From: Flavobacterium ichthyis
GTDB lineage: Bacteria > Bacteroidota > Bacteroidia > Flavobacteriales > Flavobacteriaceae
Length of the DNA stretch: 64,000 bases
NCBI RefSeq assembly: GCF_009915155.1
Contig: NZ_JAABLM010000003.1
Coordinates: 124,001-188,000, forward strand
Direction: 5' to 3'
A model generated the notes under the pieces. It was not told the DNA's origin and did not search any database. It worked only from the letters and a program-made list of their open reading frames with translations. The position numbers and the translations under genes are program-made. Positions 33,615 through 44,012 of this stretch are shown here, in pieces; position 1 is the stretch's first letter, and each line of letters opens with the position of its first letter.

Positions 33615-34526
33615 ATGAAAAGAAGAGAATTTTTACAGCAAACAGCCGCTGGAACCGCACTTGTAACAATTGGAGGCTTTTCTTTGAGCAGCTTTACTTC
33701 GGCACAAAAACACATTACCATTTTACATACGAACGATGTTCACAGCCATATCGATGCGTTTGAAGCAAATCATCCGAAAAATCCAAATATGGGTGGCGTG
33801 GCAAAAAGAGCCACTTTGGTAGAAAAAATCCGGCAGGAAAACCCAAACGTTTTGTTACTCGATGCTGGCGATATTTTTCAGGGAACGCCTTACTTTAATT
33901 ATTATGGTGGCGAACTCGAATTGAAACTGATGAGTATGTTAAAGTATGATTTAGCAACGATGGGAAATCATGATTTTGACAATGGTTTGGAAGGATTTTA
34001 TAAACAATTACCACATGCCAATTTTGATTTTGTAAGTGCCAATTACGATTTTAAAAATACCATCATTGATGGCATTGTGAAACCTTACAAAATTTTTAAA
34101 AAGCAAGGTTTGAAAATTGGCGTTTTTGGTTTAGGAATTCAATTGGAAGGTTTGGTTGACAAAAAAAATTATAAAGAAACCGTTTATCTTGATCCTGTAG
34201 AAATTGCAACCGATATGTCGCGTATTTTAAAGGAAGAAAAAAAATGTGACTTAGTGATTTGCCTTTCGCATTTGGGTTACAAATACAGCAATGATCCCGA
34301 AAAAATTTCCGACGTTAAATTAGCCGAAAAAACCCGCAACATTGATTTAATTATTGGCGGTCACACACATACATTTTTGGACAAACCTACGGTTGTAAAA
34401 AATTTAGATGGCGTGGAAACTTTAGTAAATCAAGTAGGTTGCTACGGCATTAATTTAGGTCGAATTGATTTTTATTTTGATGCTGATAAAAATAAATCGC
34501 ATAGTTCGAGAACGATTGTGGTTTAG
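33615..34526 (+). CDS. Tat-exported metallophosphatase, UshA catalytic domain only
   Basis: The product has 303 residues. The N-terminus MKRREFLQQTAAGTALVTIGGF has the twin-Arg pattern (KRREFL), so folded export via Tat is likely. Calcineurin-type metal motifs follow: HTNDVHSH, LDAGDIFQGTP, MGNHDFDNG and GGHTHTF. It is the catalytic half of a 5'-nucleotidase; the nucleotide-binding C-terminal half is the gene just upstream. Periplasmic phosphate release from nucleotides is inferred. A 10-bp periodic array starts 3 nt after its stop. Confidence 0.9.
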   Translation: MKRREFLQQTAAGTALVTIGGFSLSSFTSAQKHITILHTNDVHSHIDAFEANHPKNPNMGGVAKRATLVEKIRQENPNVLLLDAGDIFQGTPYFNYYGGELELKLMSMLKYDLATMGNHDFDNGLEGFYKQLPHANFDFVSANYDFKNTIIDGIVKPYKIFKKQGLKIGVFGLGIQLEGLVDKKNYKETVYLDPVEIATDMSRILKEEKKCDLVICLSHLGYKYSNDPEKISDVKLAEKTRNIDLIIGGHTHTFLDKPTVVKNLDGVETLVNQVGCYGINLGRIDFYFDADKNKSHSSRTIVV

Positions 34527-34529
34527 AAG

Positions 34530-34649
34530 TTTTGCGGACTTCATGACGTTTCGCAGAGTTCGGTGGAGTTATGCGGAGTTTCACAGAGGTTCGCAGAGGA
34601 TCGCAGAGTTTCGCGAAGTTTTACAGAGTTTCGCAAAATTTTGCAGAGA
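34530..34649 (+). repeat. Degenerate tandem array, twelve units of exactly 10 bp (consensus TTCGCAGAGT)
   Basis: Units at 34550, 34560, 34570, 34580, 34590, 34600, 34610, 34620, 34630 and 34640 read TTCGCAGAGT, TCGGTGGAGT, TATGCGGAGT, TTCACAGAGG, TTCGCAGAGG, ATCGCAGAGT, TTCGCGAAGT, TTTACAGAGT, TTCGCAAAAT and TTTGCAGAGA, with two weaker units in front. No insertion or deletion breaks the 10-bp register. Confidence 0.85.
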
Positions 34650-34650
34650 A

Positions 34651-34687
34651 AAAAGCGCAAAGGTTTACAAACAATCTTTGCGCTTTT
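34651..34687 (+). terminator. Terminator of the 5'-nucleotidase pair
   Basis: A 12-bp perfect stem AAAAGCGCAAAG / CTTTGCGCTTTT with a 13-nt loop and a following T-run. It directly follows the 10-bp array and is flanked by A and T runs, so it could work on both strands, including for the convergent ligA. Confidence 0.8.
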
Positions 34688-34732
34688 TTAAATTTTTATC
34701 TTCGTGAATCTTTGTAAAACTTTGCTAGATCA

Positions 34733-36760
<2,028 letters not shown>

Positions 36761-36795
36761 TCAGCCACTAAAATAACCAATTTTGGGAAATTTTG

Positions 36796-37275
36796 TTAAT
36801 TTGAAGCTTGAATAATGCCGTTTATTTGCAAATAAAGTTGGCCATCGCTCAAAATCGCACCTTGTTTGATTAAGTCGAAAATAGCATCGTTGCGATCAAT
36901 TCCGTAATCCTTGATGCCGGTTTTGATTTCTACACTATCGGTAAACATATTGTCGCTTAACCACTGAAGTCCTTCTCTTGTTAGAAAATCTGCTTCTCCC
37001 GACAAATCTTTTAACACAATAGTTTTGATCATTTTTTCTTGGCAATGAAACAAGAAAATGAAACTTTTAGAAAAGTGTTCGAGGTAATTGGCACCATTTA
37101 AAACGCCTTCCCAAATCAAGTCAGAGAAAACATCAAGTTCTTGTTCTGCCACTTCAGGTTGGTTTTGCTTGATGGTTACCCACTCGTTTTTATCAATGGA
37201 TTGACTTGCCAAGAAATTTGCAAACTCTTGGTGAAGCGCTTCGAATTGTTCTTTTGTTAATCTTTTGTATTTCAA
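36796..37275 (-). CDS. DUF6495 family protein
   Basis: The product has 159 residues. It has a conserved flavobacterial pattern (RLTKEQFEALHQEFANFLASQSI, EVAEQELDVFSDLIWEGVL) that I recognise as DUF6495, function unknown. It is an acidic soluble protein with no signal peptide and no motif hinting at catalysis. The family N-terminus (MKYKRLTKEQ) falls on a TTG codon (complement of 37273-37275), with no ATG in frame nearby. It lies between rplI and ligA on the same strand, 65 nt upstream of ligA and separated from rplI by a terminator. Confidence 0.75.
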   Translation of the reverse strand: MKYKRLTKEQFEALHQEFANFLASQSIDKNEWVTIKQNQPEVAEQELDVFSDLIWEGVLNGANYLEHFSKSFIFLFHCQEKMIKTIVLKDLSGEADFLTREGLQWLSDNMFTDSVEIKTGIKDYGIDRNDAIFDLIKQGAILSDGQLYLQINGIIQASN

Positions 37276-37355
37276 AATATTTAAAATTAAATGTAAAAAG
37301 AATCTGACAAAAATGCAGATTACTGAGAATCTGAAATAAATTCAGATTAAAAAAA

Positions 37356-37377
37356 AATCCCGACTTTCATCGGGATT
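37356..37377 (-). terminator. Terminator of the rpsF-rpsR-rplI operon
   Basis: On the minus strand AATCCCGA-TGAAAG-TCGGGATT followed by a run of nine T residues, 22 nt after the rplI stop. Confidence 0.85.
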
Positions 37378-37398
37378 CTATTATTTTGTTGAAAAAAA

Positions 37399-37839
37399 TT
37401 ATTGCTCTGCAACAATCTCGTAAGGCACTTCAACAATTACATCTCTGTGAAGACGAACGTTTGCAGTATATTTACCTGTACGTTTAACGATCCCTGAAGT
37501 GATGAATTTTTTATCAATATTTTGTCCTTGTTTTTCAAAAGCTTCAGCTACATCAGCATTGGTAACAGAACCAAAAAGTTTCTCTCCTCCTGCTTTAGCT
37601 GTAATTTTAATTTCAAGAGCTTTAAGTGCTTCAGCTGTTTTCTTAGCATCATCAACAATTTTAGCTTCTTTGTGTGCTTTTTGTTTTAGGTTTTCAGCCA
37701 AAACTTTTTTTGCCGAAGGCGTTGCAATTGTAGCAAATCCTTGAGGAATCAAAAAGTTTCTTCCGTAACCAGGTTTTACAGTTACGATATCGTCTTTAAA
37801 GCCTAAATTTTGAACGTCTTGTTTTAAGATCAATTCCAT
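37399..37839 (-). CDS. rplI: 50S ribosomal protein L9
   Basis: The product has 146 residues. It binds 23S rRNA at the base of the L1 stalk. The N-terminal domain MELILKQDVQNLGFKDDIVTVKPGYGRNFLIPQGFA (in parts: DIVTVKPGYGRNFLIPQ), a long connecting helix and the C-terminal GSVTNADVAEAFEKQG domain are standard. It is the last gene of the S6-S18-L9 operon, 65 nt after rpsR. Confidence 0.96.
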   Translation of the reverse strand: MELILKQDVQNLGFKDDIVTVKPGYGRNFLIPQGFATIATPSAKKVLAENLKQKAHKEAKIVDDAKKTAEALKALEIKITAKAGGEKLFGSVTNADVAEAFEKQGQNIDKKFITSGIVKRTGKYTANVRLHRDVIVEVPYEIVAEQ

Positions 37840-37904
37840 GTTGTTGTCCTTTGTTTGAAGAAGTTAGGTTCCTTTATTGGGAAACCAACAACTTTGATTA
37901 AAAA

Positions 37905-38201
37905 TTATTTCAATAAATCGGCCACGTATGGCATTAAAGCTAAGTGACGTGCTCTTTTAACAGCTACAGACACTTTTCTTTGGTATTTTAAAGAAGTACC
38001 AGTTAAACGACGAGGAAGAATTTTCCCTTGCTCGTTCACGAATTTCAATAAGAAATCTGCATCTTTATAATCAATATATTTGATACCAGATTTTTTGAAA
38101 CGGCAATATTTTTTAGTTTTATTAGTTTCTATGTTTAAAGGCGTTAGATATCTAATATCTCCGTCTTTTTTTCCTTTTGCTGATTGTTCAATCGTTGACA
38201 T
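37905..38201 (-). CDS. rpsR: 30S ribosomal protein S18
   Basis: The product has 98 residues. It forms a pair with S6 on 16S rRNA. The conserved core is [25 protein letters not shown] (in parts) followed by [32 protein letters not shown]. It lies 5 nt after rpsF in the conserved operon. Confidence 0.96.
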
Positions 38202-38206
38202 AATAA

Positions 38207-38548
38207 TTACGCTTTAGATGCTTTAAGTTTTGCTCTTCTTCTTTCTGCCCAAGAAATGGCATGTTTATCAAGAGTTACGGTTAAGAAACGCATTACTCTT
38301 TCGTCACGTCTAAATTCAGTTTCAAAAGCAATTAATACTTCTGGAGCTACTTTGAACTCAAATAAATGGTAAAAACCACTTTTTTTGTTTTGGATTTCAT
38401 AAGCCATTTTTTTTAGGCCCCAGTCCTCTTTAGATACCATCTCTGCTCCTTTTGAAGTAAGAAAATCTTCGAATTTGCTTACTGTTTCCTTTACCTGGGT
38501 TTCAGATAAAACGGGATTCAAGATGAAAACAGTTTCATAATGATTCAT
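38207..38548 (-). CDS. rpsF: 30S ribosomal protein S6
   Basis: The product has 113 residues. It binds S18 and 16S r[25 protein letters not shown] opens the protein, and [25 protein letters not shown] and [17 protein letters not shown] follow. It heads the operon and has a fully consensus promoter 33 nt upstream. Confidence 0.96.
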   Translation of the reverse strand: MNHYETVFILNPVLSETQVKETVSKFEDFLTSKGAEMVSKEDWGLKKMAYEIQNKKSGFYHLFEFKVAPEVLIAFETEFRRDERVMRFLTVTLDKHAISWAERRRAKLKASKA

Positions 38549-38581
38549 AATACAATACTTTAATTGTTATAAAATTGGGTG

Positions 38582-38611
38582 CAAAAGTAATCATTTTTTT
38601 TTAACCAACAA
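38582..38611 (-). promoter_or_regulatory. rpsF operon promoter, TTG-N19-TACTTTTG
   Basis: On the minus strand TTG (38609-38611) and TACTTTTG (38582-38589) are 19 nt apart. The box ends 33 nt before the rpsF ATG, leaving a leader of about 26 nt. Confidence 0.75.
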
Positions 38612-38723
38612 GTACAATGTGCTTTTATTCGATAAAAGGTAAAAATATCACCCATAAATGTTTTGTAGTAAGTTTATTATGCTTAAATTTAACCGCCCTA
38701 AAATTGTTAAAAACTCCAAAAGT

Positions 38724-39419
38724 ATGAAATTGAATTGTGTAGTTGTAGATGACAGTGCCATCCAGAGAATGACAGTAACCAAACTTGTTTCAAATCATCC
38801 TAACCTTAATTTGGTAGGTGACTTTTCAAATGCTATAGAAACCAAAAACTGTCTTACCAATAAAGAAGTGGACTTGGTTTTTCTGGATATAGAAATGCCG
38901 GTAATTAATGGATTTGATTTACTTGATGGTTTAAAGACAAAACCTCAAATCATTTTTATTACTTCGAAAGCGGAATATGCGGTGAAAGCATTTGACTATG
39001 ATGCTACTGATTATTTGCAAAAACCCATTTCTCCGCAACGTTTTAGCGCTGCTGTAAAACGCGCCATAGATTTATACAATCTCCGCCGTGAAAATTTAGA
39101 TGAAGACAGTGAACATATTTTTATTAAGAGTAATCTTAAAAAATTAAAAATTTTTACCGCCAAAATTAAATGGATTGAGGCTTACGGTGATTATGTAAAA
39201 GTAGTTACCGAAGATGAAAACCATTTGGTTTTAGCCACCATGAAATCTTTTGAAAACGAATTGTCTAAAGAACGATTTATTCGTGTTCATAAATCGTTTA
39301 TTATTAACATCGACAAAGTGGATAAATTTAACAGCAAATTTGCCGAAATCGGATCAAATAAAATTCCGTTAAGCCGTCATAAAAAAGAGGATTTGGTTAA
39401 GGCTTTAGCTTCCGATTAA
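38724..39419 (+). CDS. LytTR-family response regulator, orphan
   Basis: The product has 231 residues. The receiver domain shows VVVDDSAIQRM, Asp55 (VFLDIEMPVINGFDLL), TSKAEYAVKAFDYDATDYLQKP, then a LytTR DNA-binding domain (about 130-230) with IKWIEAYGDYVKVVT and FIRVHKSFIINIDKVDKF. No kinase gene is adjacent, so the partner is elsewhere. The ATG at 38724 gives the family N-terminus MKLNCVVVDD; a frame open to 38658 adds an unlikely 22 residues. Its stop overlaps the priA stop by 3 nt on the opposite strand. Confidence 0.92.
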   Translation: MKLNCVVVDDSAIQRMTVTKLVSNHPNLNLVGDFSNAIETKNCLTNKEVDLVFLDIEMPVINGFDLLDGLKTKPQIIFITSKAEYAVKAFDYDATDYLQKPISPQRFSAAVKRAIDLYNLRRENLDEDSEHIFIKSNLKKLKIFTAKIKWIEAYGDYVKVVTEDENHLVLATMKSFENELSKERFIRVHKSFIINIDKVDKFNSKFAEIGSNKIPLSRHKKEDLVKALASD

Positions 39420-41863
39420 TAGAAATCAACATTAACTGATACTTTTACCGAACGATATTGCGGCACCGTATCGAAGCTATTCAATATTTTTGCAATCGTA
39501 GTTTTGATGTTGCCCAAATGTTTTTGTTGCGGAATTTTTACTATAATTGTTCGGATATATTCATTTCTAATTCTACTGATGGGCGGTTCTTCCGGACCTA
39601 AAACTGGCATGTTTAAATTTTGACTTAAAACCTGATAAAGCCACATTGATGCTTCTTTTAATTTCTCAAAGTCGCGTTGTTTCATCGTAATTTTAATCAA
39701 CCTAAAAAAGGGTGGATATTTAAAAACTTGTCTGTCGTATAATTGTTCTTTATACATTGCCAGATAATCGTTGTTAGTAACTTGTTGTATGGTATTGTGA
39801 TGCGGATTATAAGTTTGAATAATTACTTTGCCACGTTTTGCCGATCGACCTGCTCTTCCAGAAACCTGAGTCATCATCTGATAACTTCTTTCAAACGCCC
39901 GAAAATCAGGATGATACAACATATTATCAGCATTCATAATTCCCACTAACGAAACATTTTCAAAATCTAAACCTTTTGCCAACATTTGGGTTCCCACCAA
40001 AATATCAATTTCTTGGTTTTTAAAACTGTCGATTATTTTTTCAAAACTATATTTGCCTCGCGTGGTATCCTGGTCCATTCGCCCGATTTTTTTCTCAGGA
40101 AATAATGCTTTCAATTCGATTTCTATTTGTTCCGTTCCAAAACCTTTCGTGGTCAAATCCACTCCCGAACAACTGTGACAATTAGAGGGTTTTGCCATTG
40201 AATAGCCACAGTAATGACATCGAAGTTGGTTTTTAAGTTTATGAAAAGTCAAACTCACATCACAATGAACGCATTGTGGCACGTGTCCACAAGTAAGACA
40301 TTCCAGTACCGGCGAATAACCTCTGCGATTTTGAAATAAAATAATTTGTTCGCCCAAAGCCAAAGCTTCCGCCATATTTTCAAGCAAAACGTCGCTAAAA
40401 TGACCTTTCATTTTTTTTCGAAAATATTTGTCTTTCAAATCTACCAGTTCAACAGCTGGCATCATCACTTTCCCAAAACGTTCGGTGACGGTTACCAAAC
40501 CGTATTTTCCGTTTGAAGCATTAAAATACGTTTCTAAACTTGGCGTTGCCGAACCTAACAATACATTGGCCTTAAAAAAATTTGCCAACACAATAGCAGC
40601 ATCTCGAGCGTGATAACGTGGAGCAGGATCAAATTGCTTAAAAGTTTGCTCATGTTCTTCGTCCACAATAATTAAACCTAAGTTTTGAAAAGGTAAAAAA
40701 AGTGCCGAACGGGCTCCAATTATAATTTTGGCTTTCGCCGAATTTTGCAAAACTTGATACCACACTTCTACTCTTTCATTATTACTATATTTTGAATGGA
40801 AAACCGCCACCTGATTACCAAAATAAGATGTTAACCTACTTACGAGTTGCGTCGTTAAAGCAATTTCGGGCAAGAGATACAACACTTGCTGATTTTTCTC
40901 TAAAATACTTTCGATTAATTTGATATAAATTTCCGTTTTGCCACTTGCTGTCACGCCATGAAGCAAACAAACTTCTTTCTTTTTTAAAACCGAATTAATT
41001 TCAGTAAGGGCATTATTTTGGGTTTCGCTCAAAACCAATTCGACTTGACTTTTATTTTTTTCAAAAGCCACCCGATCGTGTTGCAAATAATAAATTTCAA
41101 AAATATTTTTGTCCACTAATCCTTTCATCACTGCTGCCGAAGCACCTGATTTTTCCAGAAGTTGTTTGACTGTAATGGGTTTCTTATGAGTGGCTTTCAA
41201 CTGAAAAAACGCCAAAACCAATTCTGCTTGTTTTTTAGCATTTTTCAAACTTTCAAGCAAACCCGAAAGCGTATTTTCATCCTCAAAATCTTCGTGAAGT
41301 TTGATATATTTAATCAACTTGGGTTGGTATTGTTCCACCATTTCTTCGTGAAGCAACACGGCTTCTTTGGCAATTAGATTTTGAATAATCGGGAAAACAT
41401 TTTTTTTGTTTAAAATCGAAATCACATCACTAACCTTTAGCGAACTCTGATTTTGCAAGGCTTCCAGTACCAAATATTCTTCATCAGATAACTGTTCGCA
41501 TGGAAGATTTGTATTTTTTGCAGAAATAATCGTTTCGGTTTCCAACAAAAACGCTGAGGGCATTGCACCTCGAAAAACATCGCCAATGCTACACATATAA
41601 TAACTAGCAATCCATTTCCAGTGTTCAATTTGAGTTTGAGTTACCAGCGGAATCTGGTCTAAAATTTCGTGAATTTCTTTAGCTTCGTAAAGTCGAGGTT
41701 CGTTTTGATGAATTTCAACTGCCAAAGCTGTATATATTTTACTTTTCCCAAACGGAACCGCAATTCGCATTCCAGGTTTTATAAATGAAAATTCAGCTTC
41801 GGTGATACGATAAGTAAAGGTTTTGGCAAGCGATAATGGAAGTATAACTTCTACAAAGTACAT
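39416..41863 (-). CDS. priA: Primosomal protein PriA (replication restart helicase)
   Basis: The product has 815 residues. It reloads the replisome at stalled forks. An N-terminal DNA-binding domain (about 1-95) is followed by the helicase core with LLHGVTASGKTEIYIKL (Walker A), IIVDEEHEQTFKQ (Walker B), LLGSATPSLETY, a zinc-binding region with CLTCGHVPQCVHCD and CHYCG, QMLAKGLDFENVSLVGI and QVSGRAGR. The family fits in full. A -7 box (TATCTTTG, 41880-41887 minus) lies 16 nt upstream of the ATG at 41863. Confidence 0.96.
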   Translation of the reverse strand: MYFVEVILPLSLAKTFTYRITEAEFSFIKPGMRIAVPFGKSKIYTALAVEIHQNEPRLYEAKEIHEILDQIPLVTQTQIEHWKWIASYYMCSIGDVFRGAMPSAFLLETETIISAKNTNLPCEQLSDEEYLVLEALQNQSSLKVSDVISILNKKNVFPIIQNLIAKEAVLLHEEMVEQYQPKLIKYIKLHEDFEDENTLSGLLESLKNAKKQAELVLAFFQLKATHKKPITVKQLLEKSGASAAVMKGLVDKNIFEIYYLQHDRVAFEKNKSQVELVLSETQNNALTEINSVLKKKEVCLLHGVTASGKTEIYIKLIESILEKNQQVLYLLPEIALTTQLVSRLTSYFGNQVAVFHSKYSNNERVEVWYQVLQNSAKAKIIIGARSALFLPFQNLGLIIVDEEHEQTFKQFDPAPRYHARDAAIVLANFFKANVLLGSATPSLETYFNASNGKYGLVTVTERFGKVMMPAVELVDLKDKYFRKKMKGHFSDVLLENMAEALALGEQIILFQNRRGYSPVLECLTCGHVPQCVHCDVSLTFHKLKNQLRCHYCGYSMAKPSNCHSCSGVDLTTKGFGTEQIEIELKALFPEKKIGRMDQDTTRGKYSFEKIIDSFKNQEIDILVGTQMLAKGLDFENVSLVGIMNADNMLYHPDFRAFERSYQMMTQVSGRAGRSAKRGKVIIQTYNPHHNTIQQVTNNDYLAMYKEQLYDRQVFKYPPFFRLIKITMKQRDFEKLKEASMWLYQVLSQNLNMPVLGPEEPPISRIRNEYIRTIIVKIPQQKHLGNIKTTIAKILNSFDTVPQYRSVKVSVNVDFY

Positions 41864-41879
41864 TTTGGCGTGATTTATA

Positions 41880-41887
41880 CAAAGATA
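41880..41887 (-). promoter_or_regulatory. -7 box (TATCTTTG) of priA
   Basis: An exact TAnnTTTG match on the minus strand ends 16 nt before the priA ATG; no TTG is seen at -33. Confidence 0.5.
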
Positions 41888-41940
41888 GCTTTTTTTAGAA
41901 GAAATCTATTTTAGGTAAAAATTGTCCAAAAGATTTTTTA

Positions 41941-42864
41941 TTAATTAAACAACTTCTTGCGTTTCAATCGATTAATTGTACCATTTAATTCAAAACCAAG
42001 CAATAAAATCATACAATTTAACCAAATGTAAATCATCAAAATCAATAATGTTCCAATCGAACCGTATAATTCATTGTATTTGGCAAATCTTACTACGTAA
42101 ATTCCAAAAACAAAAGAGGTAAGAATGATTAAAATGGTAGTAAATATTGACCCTATACTAAAAAAAGAATTTTTGCGGGTTTGTCTTGTTCCAAATTTAA
42201 AAAGAATGGACGTGGCTGTTAAAATCATCAAGCCTAAAAACACAAATCTTCCGATATTGATAAGATTAATGTTTTCAAAAATACCCCTACTTTTCATCGT
42301 TTGAATAATGTATTCCAAAACCACAATTGCCGAAACCGTGATGATCAACAAAAACGCTAAAATAATTGCAATACCAATGGAAACCGCATATTGCCTGAAA
42401 AATCCTCGTGTAACAGTAATATGTCGCGAATATTCAAAACCTCCTAAAATTGCGTTGACGCCATTTGCCATCAAAAAAATCGAAAGTAAAAATCCCGACG
42501 AAAGCAAACCTTTGTAACTATTGTTCAGGATGTCGTTCAGAATTTTATAAATCGCATCATAGGTATTTGGCGGAACACTTTCTTCCACAAATTTTAAAAA
42601 ATCCGTTTGCAAATCATCAATAGGAATTACCGGAATTAAGTTCAAAATAAATAACGCAAACGGAAAAAGTGCCATAAAAAAGCTAAATGCAATCGCACTT
42701 GCTCTGTAAGAAAACGCTCCCTTTGCAATCCCAATAAAATACAATTCGAGTAAATCATAAAAAGACAAACCTTCCAGCCAGGGCAATTTAATTTTCTGCG
42801 TTAACCGCATTAGCGATCGAACCACAGGAATTTTGTTGAGTTTGTCTTCTATAATTTTGGTCAC
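41941..42864 (-). CDS. YihY/BrkB-family membrane protein
   Basis: The product has 307 residues with six hydrophobic segments. FYDLLELYFIGIAKGAFSYRASAIAFSFFMALFPFALFIL (in parts: AFSYRASAIAFSFFMALFP), SKYNELYGSIGTLLILMIYIWL-type segment AKYNELYGSIGTLLILMIYI and LNCMILLLGFELN are marks of the YihY/BrkB family, whose transport substrate is unsettled. The start is GTG (complement of 42862-42864), one base after the nadC stop, which favours co-transcription with nadC. Confidence 0.92.
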   Translation of the reverse strand: MTKIIEDKLNKIPVVRSLMRLTQKIKLPWLEGLSFYDLLELYFIGIAKGAFSYRASAIAFSFFMALFPFALFILNLIPVIPIDDLQTDFLKFVEESVPPNTYDAIYKILNDILNNSYKGLLSSGFLLSIFLMANGVNAILGGFEYSRHITVTRGFFRQYAVSIGIAIILAFLLIITVSAIVVLEYIIQTMKSRGIFENINLINIGRFVFLGLMILTATSILFKFGTRQTRKNSFFSIGSIFTTILIILTSFVFGIYVVRFAKYNELYGSIGTLLILMIYIWLNCMILLLGFELNGTINRLKRKKLFN

Positions 42865-42865
42865 T

Positions 42866-43723
42866 TTACACGGCTTTTAGGCTTAAATCCATATTGTAAA
42901 CAGAATGCGTCAAAGCGCCAGATGAAATATAATTCACGCCACAATCTGCATAATTTCTAATCGTTTTTTCGTTGATATTTCCAGAAGATTCAGTCAAACA
43001 TTTGTCGCCAATCATCGCAACGGCTTTTCGGGTAGTTTCGTAGTCAAAATTGTCTAACAAAATTCTAAAAACATTCTCCGATTGTAAGATTTCCGTCACT
43101 TCATCAAGATTTCTAGCTTCCACAATAATTTTTAAATCCAAATTATTTTCCGCCAAATATTGATTGGTTTTGGCAATTGCTTGCGTAATTCCGCCTGCAA
43201 AATCAATGTGATTGTCCTTCAACATCACCATATCGTACAACGCAAACCGATGATTTTCGCCACCACCAATTTTCACAGCCCATTTTTCAATCGCACGAAT
43301 TCCAGGCGTGGTTTTTCTGGTATCTAACACTTTCGTCGCCGTTCCTTCCAGCAAATTCGCAAAAAATTTCGTCTTTGTTGCAATTGCCGACATCCTTTGC
43401 ATTGCGTTCAAAACCAAGCGTTCACTCTTTAAAATACTTTGAGAACTTCCCCTCACAAAAAATACAATATCGCCATGTTTCACCTCGCTTCCATCCTCAA
43501 TCAGCGTCTCGATTTCCAGACTTTTATCCACATATTTAAAAATCATTTTGGCAAATTCCACTCCCGCAATCACGCCTTCGTCCTTCACCAAAAGTTTCGC
43601 TTTACCCGTTGCCTCCGCAGGAATACACGCCAGCGAACTATGGTCGCCATCGCCTACATCTTCGCGAATTCCGTTTTCAATAATCAGTTTTAATTCGTGC
43701 TTAAATTGTGCTTCAGTTATCAT
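42866..43723 (-). CDS. nadC: Nicotinate-nucleotide pyrophosphorylase (carboxylating)
   Basis: The product has 285 residues. It turns quinolinate and PRPP into nicotinate mononucleotide on the way to NAD. REDVGDGDHSSLACIP, ERLVLNAMQRMSAIATKT, LDTRKTTPGIRAIEKWAV, GGGENHRFALYDMVMLKDNHI (in parts) and SGALTHSVYNMDLSLKA are characteristic. It lies directly upstream of the yihY gene. Upstream of it is 289 nt of non-coding DNA with the repeat at 43781-43951. Confidence 0.96.
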   Translation of the reverse strand: MITEAQFKHELKLIIENGIREDVGDGDHSSLACIPAEATGKAKLLVKDEGVIAGVEFAKMIFKYVDKSLEIETLIEDGSEVKHGDIVFFVRGSSQSILKSERLVLNAMQRMSAIATKTKFFANLLEGTATKVLDTRKTTPGIRAIEKWAVKIGGGENHRFALYDMVMLKDNHIDFAGGITQAIAKTNQYLAENNLDLKIIVEARNLDEVTEILQSENVFRILLDNFDYETTRKAVAMIGDKCLTESSGNINEKTIRNYADCGVNYISSGALTHSVYNMDLSLKAV

Positions 43724-43780
43724 CTTAAAAAATTATCATAAAGCTAAAATATAAAAACTTTCCCATTGTTCCTTATTTTT

Positions 43781-43951
43781 TTGGAGCGAATCATCCGGCA
43801 TTTTTATAATCGCTCGTCCCCGCTTTCGTCTTTATCAATGCCAAAATTTTGACACAGTGTAAGGCGTGGGAAATCGCCTCTCCCGACACTTCGGGACGGG
43901 GCTAAAGGAAAAACTTGAAGCGTTTTCAGCAATCGCCAGCTTCCTAAAAAA
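43781..43951 (+). repeat. Dispersed structured element, copy E (degenerate, possibly composite)
   Basis: The right part ends TTGAAGCG...CAGCTTCCTAAAAAA as in copies C and D. The left part (TTTTTTTGGAGCGAATCATCCGGCA) resembles the same end in the opposite orientation, so this may be two ends facing each other. It fills most of the gap between nadC and the low-complexity protein gene. Confidence 0.5.
43881..43896. repeat. 16-bp palindrome TCCCGA-CAC-TTCGGGA
   Basis: Flanked by GCCTC on the left and CGGGGC on the right, a short imperfect outer stem that places it at a hairpin apex inside element copy E. Confidence 0.8.
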
Positions 43952-43959
43952 TGTATAAG

Positions 43960-43992
43960 AAAAGCCTGATTCTTAAAATGAATCAGGCTTTT
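43960..43992 (-). terminator. Terminator of the low-complexity secreted protein gene
   Basis: A perfect 13-bp stem AAAAGCCTGATTC / GAATCAGGCTTTT with a 7-nt loop, flanked by A and T runs, 20 nt after the stop at 44013. Confidence 0.85.
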
Positions 43993-44012
43993 TAATCTAA
44001 AAACTAAAAAAA

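Noticed and set aside
34530..34649. CRISPR array
   Set aside because: The period is 10 bp with no unique spacers and no cas genes nearby.
34465..34707. Arg/Phe-rich open frame across the 10-bp tandem array
   Set aside because: Its translation is simply the repeat read in one frame; 10 is not a multiple of 3 and the frame would not be kept.
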